Shown here one piece after another: positions 7,939-15,049 of a stretch of 64,000 bases of DNA (positions are counted from its first letter, which is position 1; every line of letters begins with the position of its first letter). Source of the DNA: Corynebacterium oculi (lineage in GTDB: Bacteria > Actinomycetota > Actinomycetes > Mycobacteriales > Mycobacteriaceae); NCBI RefSeq assembly GCF_001412105.1, contig NZ_LKST01000003.1, forward strand, positions 62,001-126,000. The letters run 5' to 3'. Below the pieces are notes generated by a model. It was not told where the DNA came from, did no database searches, and saw nothing but the letters and a program-made list of their open reading frames with translations. The translations under genes were made by a program, and so were the position numbers.

Positions 7939-8534
7939 GCGCGGTGCTGCTCGACGGCGCTACCGTGCGGCTGCGGCCGCTTCGGCTTAGCGACGGACCC
8001 CAGTGGTGTCGGCAGCGCATCGCCAACGAACCCTACCTGCGCCCCGTGGAACCCACCCTGCGCGGCGACTGGGCCGATCACCACACCCCGTGGCAGTGGT
8101 GGCGCTACTACCGGCAACTACGCCGCAGCGCCAGGGAAGGGGTGACCGCGCCGCTGGCGATCGAGGTGGACGGGGAGTTCAGCGGGCAACTCACCCTCGG
8201 CGGCATACAACGCGGCGCGGCCTGCGAATGCTGGGTGGGGTACTGGGTGGATAAGGGGCGCACGGGGAGGGGCGTGGCCACCGCCGCCTGCGCCCTGGGC
8301 ACCGATTACGCCTTCCAGGCCCTCGGGCTGCACCGCGTCACCGCCACCTACCTACCCAGCAACCCCGCCTCCGGCAAAGTCCTGCACCGCAACGGCTTCC
8401 GCGAGGAGGGATACTTGCGCGGCAACCTGCATATCGACGGCGCCTGGCGCGACCACCACTTTGTAGCCCAGGTGGCGGGGGAGTACTCGGGGGACTGCGT
8501 GAGCAGGCTGCGGCGCACGGGGTTTATCCGCTGA
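7935..8534 (+). CDS. rimJ: RimJ-like GNAT N-acetyltransferase
   Basis: 199 residues; ATG overlaps the glp stop by 4 nt (ATGA). GNAT fold of the RimJ/RimL type, with the acetyl-CoA loop GRTGRGVATAACALGTDYAF and the C-terminal block LHRVTATYLPSNPASGKVLHRNGF. The family acetylates protein N termini; the substrate here is unknown. It is conserved between glp and glpr in corynebacteria and mycobacteria. Confidence 0.88.
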   Translation: MSAVLLDGATVRLRPLRLSDGPQWCRQRIANEPYLRPVEPTLRGDWADHHTPWQWWRYYRQLRRSAREGVTAPLAIEVDGEFSGQLTLGGIQRGAACECWVGYWVDKGRTGRGVATAACALGTDYAFQALGLHRVTATYLPSNPASGKVLHRNGFREEGYLRGNLHIDGAWRDHHFVAQVAGEYSGDCVSRLRRTGFIR

Positions 8535-8612
8535 TCGGCGCGCCTCAGCGGCGCGACCCGCGCGGGAGGCTATCCTACAAGCGTTTTCCCCTACCCTGGA
8601 AGGTGCAATCTC

Positions 8613-9620
8613 GTGACCGGTGGCCTGCTGATCCTCCTCATCATCGTGCTCTGGCTCTTTGTGCTGATCCCACTCCTCCAGCGAAATAACAAGCCGATCC
8701 GCAAGACCGGAGAGGCCCTGGAAGAAACCCGCGTGGTCTACGAGGGTGGCAGCACCATCACCGGGGGCGCGCGCCGCAAACCCAAGATCAAGGCCGAGGA
8801 CATTCACTACACCGAGGAAAAGCCCGCCGAGGACTACGAGGTGGTGGCCTCCGAGGAGGTGCAGCCCGAGCGCGCTGATCGCGCCGAGGAGCACGAGGAG
8901 GTGCCCGAGGTGTACCTGGAGGGGGACGTGGTGCACGAGCTGGAGGCAGGAGCCGAGGAAACCGAGGCTGCCGCGGAGGAGTCCCCGGAGGTGGAGGACA
9001 CCGAGGAGGGCGATACCTACGAGGTGGACAAGACCCACACCACCCCGGAGGACCTGCTCTACCGCACGGGGGCAGAATCTGCTGACGATGCCCCCTCGGA
9101 GGAAACACCCGAGGCCGAGGAAGAGCCCGAAGAGGAACTCAGCGAGGAAGAACTAGAATTTGCCGCCAGCAGGCGCGGGCGCGGCGGCTGGGACCCGGAA
9201 ACCGACGCCGCCAACTCCGCCGACCGTTACCAACGCCGCCAGCGCACCCTCATGGGCCTGGGCGGAGTGACCGCCCTGGCCCTGATCCTGGCCGTGATCT
9301 TCGGCGGCTGGGTATGGGCCGCGCCGGGCGCCTTCGCCCTCCTGCTGCTCATCTACCTCCTCGCCCTACGCGCCCAGGTGCGCCAGGAGGAGGCCTTGCG
9401 ACGCCGCCGCATACGCCAACTGCGCCGCGCCCGCATGGGCGTGCAGCACCGCGACGACGAGGCGCTGAAGATCCCCCGTCAACTCCTGCGCCCCGGCGCC
9501 GTGGTGGTGGAGATGGACGACGAAAGCCCCGACTTCTACCACCTGGAGACGCGCTCCCTGAGCGCCGAGGAGCGGAGCGGCGTGGCCGAGCACGGCTACG
9601 AACACCGGGCCGCGGTGTAG
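8613..9620 (+). CDS. glpr: GLPR-like membrane receptor of Glp
   Basis: 335 residues from GTG 8613, with AAGGTG upstream. One N-terminal membrane helix (residues 3-22), then a very acidic low-complexity cytoplasmic stretch (about 60-195, mostly Glu with Pro and Thr), then two membrane helices (about 213-250) and an Arg-rich tail (RRRRIRQLRRARMG). It matches in layout and neighbourhood the membrane protein described as receptor of the gephyrin-like Glp at the C. glutamicum septum. The acidic segment is the likely partner-binding region; this is inference. Confidence 0.78.
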   Translation: MTGGLLILLIIVLWLFVLIPLLQRNNKPIRKTGEALEETRVVYEGGSTITGGARRKPKIKAEDIHYTEEKPAEDYEVVASEEVQPERADRAEEHEEVPEVYLEGDVVHELEAGAEETEAAAEESPEVEDTEEGDTYEVDKTHTTPEDLLYRTGAESADDAPSEETPEAEEEPEEELSEEELEFAASRRGRGGWDPETDAANSADRYQRRQRTLMGLGGVTALALILAVIFGGWVWAAPGAFALLLLIYLLALRAQVRQEEALRRRRIRQLRRARMGVQHRDDEALKIPRQLLRPGAVVVEMDDESPDFYHLETRSLSAEERSGVAEHGYEHRAAV

Positions 9621-9673
9621 ATGACCTGCGGGTTCGTGGAATCCGTGGATGGGGAGTAGAGTATTAGGGCATT

Positions 9674-9749
9674 GGGGCTATAGCTCAGTTGGTAGAGCGT
9701 TGCGTTCGCAATGCAAAGGTCAGGGGTTCGATTCCCCTTAGCTCCACCA
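9674..9749 (+). tRNA. tRNA-Ala(CGC), CCA encoded
   Basis: A 76-nt cloverleaf. Acceptor GGGGCTA pairs with TAGCTCC and includes the G3-U70 pair that marks alanine tRNAs. D arm GCTCAGTTGGTAGAGC, anticodon loop TTCGCAA (anticodon CGC, reading GCG), T arm AGGGGTTCGATTCCCCT, then ACCA. TAGAGT and GTATTA upstream are possible -10 elements. Confidence 0.97.
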
Positions 9750-9751
9750 CT

Positions 9752-9794
9752 AACACTACCTTCGTGATAAAAATGCACGAAGGTAGTGTTTTTT
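9752..9794 (+). terminator. Strong rho-independent terminator after tRNA-Ala
   Basis: A perfect 15-bp stem (AACACTACCTTCGTG at 9752-9766 with CACGAAGGTAGTGTT at 9776-9790), loop ATAAAAATG, followed by TTTT. Confidence 0.95.
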
Positions 9795-9887
9795 CGATCC
9801 CCCGGTAGGGGAGTTTCGGGGCTGTGAGAATCTGTATGTGGAAGTAAACATAAAGAGCGCTGGTCAGCGTTCGGGAGGATATAAGCA

Positions 9888-10330
9888 ATGATCGCCGAAT
9901 TTTGGCTGAGAGCAATAGGTGCCGTTCCCGAACTCCGCCACATGAACACGCCGGAGGCGTGGGCATTTGGGGACTCTTCACGGCTGGCGGATGATCTCTC
10001 CTCTTTAGTAGAGTAAGGTACTAAAATGGCTACGGCTAGCAGATACAGTGACTACCTTGCTGTAGGAGAGTCACTACCTGTGGAGGGCAGCTGAGCATTA
10101 TCTTAGATGGTGCTGGAAAGCCGGTTGCGCTTATTGAAAACACTGCGGTTGAGGTGGTTAAATTTTGTGAGGTTACCCCTGAACACGCATACCTTGAGGG
10201 GGAAGGGGATAGATCGTTCGAGTACTGGCGTGCTGGTCATAAACGTTTCTGGTCGGATTCTGGAGAAAATTTTGATGAATTGCTGGCTGTGGTTTGTGAA
10301 CGGTTTGGGCTCGTGTATCCGATTCTCTAG
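9888..10330 (+). pseudogene. ASCH-domain protein, inactivated by a stop and a frameshift
   Basis: ATG 9888 has a good ribosome site (GGGAGGAT). The first 42 codons read MIAEFWLRAIG ... EAWAFGDSSRLADDLSSLVE, the start of an ASCH (RNA-binding, YqfB-like) protein, then hit TAA at 10014. The same frame continues with GTKMATASRYSDYLAVGESLP, the family's GxKTATAS box, then TGA at 10092. Past it, the frame offset by one resumes the domain (IILDGAGKPVALIENT ... GEGDRSFEYWRAGH ... VVCERFGLVYP) to TAG at 10330. One nonsense change plus one indel near 10088-10096 destroy an otherwise complete gene. Confidence 0.82.
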
Positions 10331-10460
10331 TCTCCCTCTTTGGTTCAAGCCTCATGCTGTCATTTGGACTCCCCGTGAAGCGGCTAGTTGTTATCGAGTA
10401 GAATGGCTCGCTCCAGGTTGGCTTGCTGGTCTCCTCTCTGCGTTTCGTGGGTTTGTGTGC

Positions 10461-10473
10461 CATAATCGCGCCC
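10461..10473 (+). promoter_or_regulatory. -10 element for leaderless start at 10474
   Basis: CATAAT (10461-10466) lies 7 nt before the ATG at 10474, the same hexamer and nearly the same spacing as at htrA. Confidence 0.5.
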
Positions 10474-10857
10474 ATGAGTAACGCGGCATGGAGAAAATGT
10501 TTCTTTGTCCTCACGCTCGGCATGGCTTTGCTGGCCTCGGCGGTCCTTGCGGTGGGGGTCGTGCAGAATCATCTCATTGATTTTGCTATGATGCCCGCTG
10601 TTATAGTAATTACTTGTGTGATCGTGGGCATGGTCAAACGGCGTGCTCCCTTTAGCTCTGACGATTTAGAGCTTCCCACCCTTGTGATGTTTCTATTTTT
10701 CTCCGTGGCTCTATCGCTTTTTTCTTATTCTATGGTTTTTCTGGATACGGATTATTCAAGGTTAAGTCAATATGTTATAGCTATTTTTATCGGTGCTATA
10801 GTGCTTAGTTTGCAAGGAACATCTCGGAAAGGCAAGGCTGGACCTATGGGAAATTAA
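10474..10857 (+). CDS. Four-helix membrane protein of unknown function
   Basis: 127 residues from the ATG at 10474 (MSNAAWRKCFF), chosen because a -10 element sits directly before it. Four hydrophobic segments: about 10-30, 38-56, 72-95 and 102-120. No catalytic motif. Its GC content is well below that of its surroundings, in line with the accessory nature of 9.8-11.1 kb. I do not recognise the family. Confidence 0.6.
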   Translation: MSNAAWRKCFFVLTLGMALLASAVLAVGVVQNHLIDFAMMPAVIVITCVIVGMVKRRAPFSSDDLELPTLVMFLFFSVALSLFSYSMVFLDTDYSRLSQYVIAIFIGAIVLSLQGTSRKGKAGPMGN

Positions 10858-10872
10858 GCTCGGCCTTACTTC

Positions 10873-11085
10873 TTATGTCGTGTTGCGATGCCCCTTTTCC
10901 TCGGGTGATGGTTTCTCCGATTCTCCACGGTGCTTATTTTCTCGCCGCGCGGAGGAGTAGGTGTACGTCATGATTACCGCGCTAAAGGGGAACATGAGCG
11001 CGGTCACGCCATAAGTTTGAAAAATAATGCTCGCGATGGGATAGGTGACCATAAAGACGAGCAGTGCGCGAAAGTAGGGGGACAT
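10873..11085 (-). CDS. Small two-helix membrane protein downstream of the HTH regulator
   Basis: 70 residues from ATG 11085 (MSPYFRALLVFMVTYPIAS). Two membrane segments (about 6-25 and 27-45), then a hydrophilic charged tail. The ATG lies 4 nt after the stop of the HTH-DUF3887 gene, so the two are probably translationally coupled. The frame is open further upstream, but that part overlaps the regulator and is less likely. Function unknown; it may act with the regulator. Confidence 0.55.
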   Translation of the reverse strand: MSPYFRALLVFMVTYPIASIIFQTYGVTALMFPFSAVIMTYTYSSARRENKHRGESEKPSPEEKGHRNTT

Positions 11086-11089
11086 GGTG

Positions 11090-11656
11090 TTAAAAAACGC
11101 TTTCGGTGGCGTCGGTAGGGAGGACGAATATTCCGTCGATGCGGTCATCGGAATCAAAGGATATGCGCCCCAGGAACTCCCCGGCCTCGAACTGGAGGGT
11201 GGTCACGCCCACGGCGGAACCCACGATGTTCCCGGAAAGGGGTTCGGTGCCATTGGTGCGGCTGGCGGTGGTGACGAGGGTATTGCGGCACTCGATAAAG
11301 GAGCCGTAGTCTCCAATGCATTTTGCCCAGGCCTCCAGAATGACCGTGGGGGTGAGTTCCGAGCGAACATCGGGATGGAGGAGGCCGGTCACGCCCTCCC
11401 ATTCGCTGTTATTGATGAGGCGGAAGAGGCGTTCTGTGTTGGCGGTGATGGTCGTGGTGGGGCGGGTGGGCATGGGTTCTCCTGTTCTGGGGTCAATGGG
11501 TTTGCCAAAGCGCTTGAAGGCAGCCTGGCGGGATACTCCGAGTGCTGCGCCGATCTCTGTCCAGGAGGATCCCTGTGCGCGAGCGGCGTGGACGGCCTGG
11601 CGGAGTTGCTGTTGTGCGGCCTCAATGGCGCGTTGGGCCTCTCGTATGCTGTCCAT
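11090..11656 (-). CDS. HTH regulator with C-terminal DUF3887-like domain
   Basis: 188 residues. An N-terminal helix (MDSIREAQRAIEAAQQQLRQ) leads into a helix-turn-helix (SSWTEIGAALGVSRQAAFKRFG, about 30-52). From about 70, a globular domain with LFRLINNSEWEGVTGLLHPDVR resembles the DUF3887/NTF2-like fold, a likely ligand-binding part. Immediately upstream, in the intergenic region it shares with a divergent exported protein, are two overlapping palindromes that fit an autoregulatory operator. The ligand is unknown. Confidence 0.78.
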   Translation of the reverse strand: MDSIREAQRAIEAAQQQLRQAVHAARAQGSSWTEIGAALGVSRQAAFKRFGKPIDPRTGEPMPTRPTTTITANTERLFRLINNSEWEGVTGLLHPDVRSELTPTVILEAWAKCIGDYGSFIECRNTLVTTASRTNGTEPLSGNIVGSAVGVTTLQFEAGEFLGRISFDSDDRIDGIFVLPTDATESVF

Positions 11657-11676
11657 GAGGAGATGTTAACCTTGGG

Positions 11677-11704
11677 TTGACGCGAGCGTCAACTTAAAGT
11701 TGAC
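11677..11704. promoter_or_regulatory. Overlapping palindromic operators between divergent genes
   Basis: TTGACGC-GA-GCGTCAA (11677-11692) and GTCAACTT-A-AAGTTGAC (11688-11704) are both perfect inverted repeats and share GTCAA. This gives three TTGAC half-sites in a row, also read as possible -35 hexamers. They lie 21 nt upstream of the HTH-DUF3887 start and 12 nt upstream of the divergent secreted protein. Confidence 0.7.
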
Positions 11705-11715
11705 CTAACCCTTGT

Positions 11716-12066
11716 GTGACGGTCACCGATGAGAGAGATACGAAGAAGTCACAGCGTTATTGTGCGATGAGCGTGATGGCCGCAAGCCTCATGCTGGGAG
11801 CCACCTTGCCCGCCGGTGCTAAGCCGATCAAGGAACTCCCGCCCGTGGAAAACCCACTGATGGCCGCCCGGAGAGAAGCCACCACCAAGATCATCTCCCC
11901 CTATGATGGCCCCGTGATCTGCGAGGGGTACCGCTCCACCAGTATCTGCTGGCAGCAGCGCCCGGACGGACGCTGGCAGGCCATGGAATTGATCCCGGAA
12001 TGGAATAGGCCCGGCGGCGGCGACCCGTGGAAAATCTATCCCGTGTGGGAGAACCCGCCGCGCTGA
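11716..12066 (+). CDS. Small exported protein of unknown function
   Basis: 116 residues from GTG 11716; an ATG at 11767 is possible but would leave no basic n-region. Signal peptide: KKSQRY, hydrophobic core about 17-31, likely cleavage after PAGA. The mature part has two cysteines (VICEGYRSTSICWQQ), probably disulfide-linked, and is rich in Pro and Trp. No family recognised. Divergent from and probably controlled by the HTH-DUF3887 regulator through the palindromes between them. Confidence 0.6.
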   Translation: MTVTDERDTKKSQRYCAMSVMAASLMLGATLPAGAKPIKELPPVENPLMAARREATTKIISPYDGPVICEGYRSTSICWQQRPDGRWQAMELIPEWNRPGGGDPWKIYPVWENPPR

Positions 12067-12099
12067 GCAGCTAAAGGCAGCGCAACAGCCGCTCAACAC

Positions 12100-12699
12100 C
12101 TACCCCCACACCCCTGAACTCCCGCGCCGCCACGATCCCACCAGGTGCGTATCCACCACCCCCACGGCCTCCATGAGGGCGTACATGGTGGTGGGCCCCA
12201 CGAAGCGGAAGCCAGCCTTTTTCAATGCCGCCGCAAGCGCCTCGGATTCGGGGGAGCGGGTGGGCACCTCCGCCATTGTTCGCGGGGCCGGGGTGGTGGT
12301 GGGTTGGAATGACCACACCAGTTCCGCTAGCCCTCCCACGGGACGTAGGTTCAGTGTGGCCTGGGCATTATTAATGGCGGCCTCGATCTTGCGGCAGTTG
12401 CGCACGATGGAGGCGTCGTTAAGCAGCCTTGTTATCTCCGAGGAACCGTAACGCGCCACGGCCTCCGGGTCGAAGTGATCGAAGGCGCGGCGGAAGGCGG
12501 GGCGCTTGACCAGGATCGTGGCCCAGGAGAGGCCGGACTGGAAGGATTCCAGGGTGAGGCGTTCGTACATGCCCTGGTCGTCGCGGACGGGCATGCCCCA
12601 TTCGGTGTCGTAGTAGTCGCGCAGGAGGTCGGAGCCGGTGGCCCAGGGTGGGCGGCGCAGGCCGTCGGGGCAAAGCACGGTGCCGTCGGTGGTGGTCAT
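12100..12699 (-). CDS. tag: DNA-3-methyladenine glycosylase I
   Basis: 199 residues from ATG 12699. Removes 3-methyladenine from alkylated DNA. Family blocks: CPDGLRRPPWA near the start, YYDTEWGMPVRDDQGMYERLTLE, QSGLSWATILVKRPAFRRAF, GFRFVGPTTMYALMEAVGVVDTHL. Of the zinc-snap residues of E. coli Tag, the first Cys and the late His are kept, while the His of YHDxEWG is Tyr and the last Cys appears to be Ser (GSWRR). The zinc site may therefore be lost, as in other actinobacterial members. Confidence 0.9.
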   Translation of the reverse strand: MTTTDGTVLCPDGLRRPPWATGSDLLRDYYDTEWGMPVRDDQGMYERLTLESFQSGLSWATILVKRPAFRRAFDHFDPEAVARYGSSEITRLLNDASIVRNCRKIEAAINNAQATLNLRPVGGLAELVWSFQPTTTPAPRTMAEVPTRSPESEALAAALKKAGFRFVGPTTMYALMEAVGVVDTHLVGSWRRGSSGVWG

Positions 12700-12782
12700 G
12701 ATCGTATTGGACTCCTGAGTGAGACGCGGGGTTCCGGGAGGGTTAGAGTGCGGGGGTACCCAACAAAATACAGGGAGGTATC

Positions 12783-13976
12783 TTGACCGCACGTCGTGAA
12801 CAACACCGCTCCCTTATCCTGGCCTTGGCGGTGGGGCTGGCCGCCTTGAGCCTGCGCCCCGCGATCGTGGCGGTGGGCTCGGTGCTGGATCAGATCAGCG
12901 CCGCTTACCAGGCTCCCAGCAGCCTGTCCGGCCTGCTTACCTCCCTGCCGGGGATTTGCTTCGCGCTCTTTGGGGTGGCGGCGGTGCCGCTCTCGCGGCG
13001 GCTGGGACTCACGGGCACGCTGGTGTTGGCGATGGCACTGGAGGTGATCGGCCAGGCGCTGCGCCCGGTGATGGGGGACATGTGGGGGTTCATCGCCCTG
13101 ACCGGCCTGGTGGTCATCGGCATCGCCCTGGTGAACGTGCTGCTGCCCGCCTGGGTCAAAAGCGTGGGTGGGCGCCAGGCGGTGCGCCTGATGACGATCT
13201 ACACCACCGTGCTGAGCGTGGGCATGTTCTTAGGCCCACTCTCGCCCATGCTCACGGACTCCTGGCGCGGCGTGCTGTGGATCTGGGCGGGGGTGGCGGC
13301 CCTGCAATTGCCGGTGTGGCTGTGGCTGCTGCGCTCGGCACAGGCGGCTCCGAAGCCCTCCCGAGCCCCGGCCCCCATCGCGGGCTCCCTGTGGCGCTCC
13401 CCGCTGGCGGTATCCATCATGATGTTCTTTGGTCTGCAATCCATGAACGCCTATGTCCAGATGGGGTGGCTGCCCACCATTCTGGCGGACGCCGGGGCCA
13501 GCGCCGAGGTGGCCTCCGTGGGCCTGGCTCTGGTGGGCGGCCTGGGCATCATCGGCGGCGTGGTGGTGCCAAGGATCGTGGCGCGCAGCGCGCACGCGCA
13601 CTGGGTGATCGTGGGCTTCGCGGCCTGCACGGCCGTCGGCTACCTGGGCCTGATCTGCGCCCCGCTGGCCGCGCCGTATCTGTGGTCGGCGCTGCTGGGC
13701 GTGGGTGGCTTCTGCTTCCTCATGGCCCTGGCGCTCATGCCGGCGCGCACCGGCGCGCCGGAGGTCACCGCGCGGCTTTCGGCCTTTGTGCAATCCGTGG
13801 GCTATCTGCTGGCGGCGGCCGGCCCGCTGTTGGTGGGCGTGGTGCACGAGGCCGTGGGGCGCTGGGAGCCGATCCTGTGGGCGCTGCTGGCGAGCAGCCT
13901 GGCGATGGCCCTGGTGGGCTGGCGAGCGGGCCGCGAGGGGAGCGTGGACGCGCAATTGGCCCGGCAGGGAAGGTAG
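12783..13976 (+). CDS. MFS transporter, CynX/NimT family
   Basis: 397 residues from TTG 12783, preceded by GGGAGG at the right distance. About 12 membrane helices; SLRPAIVAVGSVLDQI at the first helix and GLLTSLPGICFALFGVAAVPLSRRLG at the second are typical of cyanate/2-nitroimidazole-type permeases. Substrate unknown. Divergent from tag. Confidence 0.88.
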   Translation: MTARREQHRSLILALAVGLAALSLRPAIVAVGSVLDQISAAYQAPSSLSGLLTSLPGICFALFGVAAVPLSRRLGLTGTLVLAMALEVIGQALRPVMGDMWGFIALTGLVVIGIALVNVLLPAWVKSVGGRQAVRLMTIYTTVLSVGMFLGPLSPMLTDSWRGVLWIWAGVAALQLPVWLWLLRSAQAAPKPSRAPAPIAGSLWRSPLAVSIMMFFGLQSMNAYVQMGWLPTILADAGASAEVASVGLALVGGLGIIGGVVVPRIVARSAHAHWVIVGFAACTAVGYLGLICAPLAAPYLWSALLGVGGFCFLMALALMPARTGAPEVTARLSAFVQSVGYLLAAAGPLLVGVVHEAVGRWEPILWALLASSLAMALVGWRAGREGSVDAQLARQGR

Positions 13977-13986
13977 CCTATAGGCC

Positions 13987-14379
13987 ATGGACAGGCCGGT
14001 GATGCGCGATGGCGCGCTGCTGATTTTTCGGGCGGTGCTGGGGCTGATCTTTGTGGCCCACGGGTGGAAGATCCTCATGGTCACCGGGATCACGGAGACC
14101 ACCGGGCAGTTTAGCGCCTGGGGGGTGCCCCAGCCCGCCCTTTCCGCCTGGATCGCGGGGATCGCGCAACTGGCCGGGGGCGCGCTGCTGGTGATCGGCC
14201 TGCTCACCACGGTGGTGGCCGGGGCCCTGGCGCTGCTGATGGTGGCGGCCATTTACTTTGTGCACCTCACCCCCAGCATCGAGGCCCTGGAATACCCGGT
14301 GGTCATGCTGGTTTCCCTGCTGATGATCGTGGTCTTTGGCTCCGGGCGGGCCAGCGTGGATGGGGTGCTCACCCGATGA
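13987..14379 (+). CDS. DoxX-family membrane protein
   Basis: 130 residues, four membrane helices, with the N-terminal DoxX pattern LLIFRAVLGLIFVAHGWKIL and the following W-G-VPQPALSAWIAGIAQLAGG. DoxX proteins act in redox and thiol homeostasis in actinobacteria. TAGCCT (13974-13979) ends 7 nt before the ATG, suggesting its own leaderless start, although the MFS gene ends only 10 nt upstream. Confidence 0.88.
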   Translation: MDRPVMRDGALLIFRAVLGLIFVAHGWKILMVTGITETTGQFSAWGVPQPALSAWIAGIAQLAGGALLVIGLLTTVVAGALALLMVAAIYFVHLTPSIEALEYPVVMLVSLLMIVVFGSGRASVDGVLTR

Positions 14380-15047
14380 TCGCGCACGAGGCCATCCAGG
14401 CGGAACTCTCCGCCCGGCTTGACGGGGAGGCGGGCCACCTGGATAACGATGTTGTGGAGGCCCACCTCGATCATTGCGAGCAGTGCCAGGCCTTTTACCG
14501 CCGCGCCGCCCGGCTCCAACCTGTACCCTCGCCCACCGACCAGGAGCCGGGGGAGGAACTCACCCGAGCGATCCTGGCAGAGGTGGAACCGGAGTGGCGT
14601 CGGCACGCGGGCGCGCGCCTGGCCTCCCTCGCGGTGGCGCGCCTGGCGCTGGTGCTCGTGGCGGTGCTGCACGTGGTGGCGGCGGTGCGGCTGCTGGCCG
14701 ATACCGGGGGGCTGCTGGAAACCACCGAGGGTGGCCAGGTGCTCAGCCCCGCCGCCGATCCCACCCTGGCGCACCTGCTCGCCCAGGCCGCCGCCGTGCG
14801 CTTGGCCCTGGCTGCCGCGCTGCTGCTGGGGGCGTGGCTGCCGCGCCTGCTGCTGGGGGTGCTGCCGCTTTTGGGGGCGTGGACGATGTTCAGCCTGGGC
14901 TTCGGCATGAGGGATTTTCTGCTGGGCACCACCACCAGGGAGCAGATACTGGGGGTGGTGGCCCTGGGGATCACCACGGCCACGGCGGCGTGGGCGTGGG
15001 TGAGCAGCGGAGGCTGGGAGCGCTGGCGCGCGGGGCTGCTGAGCTAA
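14376..15047 (+). CDS. Zinc-finger (anti-sigma-type) membrane protein
   Basis: 223 residues overlapping doxX by 4 nt (ATGA). The N terminus is a putative anti-sigma zinc finger, with AHLDHCEQCQAFYRR at about 28-42 (H-x3-C-x2-C). Four hydrophobic segments follow from about residue 80. No sigma-factor gene is adjacent, so an anti-sigma role is only suggested by the motif. Convergent with pmt, with 2 nt between stops. Confidence 0.75.
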   Translation: MIAHEAIQAELSARLDGEAGHLDNDVVEAHLDHCEQCQAFYRRAARLQPVPSPTDQEPGEELTRAILAEVEPEWRRHAGARLASLAVARLALVLVAVLHVVAAVRLLADTGGLLETTEGGQVLSPAADPTLAHLLAQAAAVRLALAAALLLGAWLPRLLLGVLPLLGAWTMFSLGFGMRDFLLGTTTREQILGVVALGITTATAAWAWVSSGGWERWRAGLLS

Positions 15048-15049
15048 AC

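Noticed and set aside
9674..9749. tRNA-Ala as prophage attachment site
   Set aside because: No integrase gene and no second copy of the tRNA 3' end anywhere in the window.
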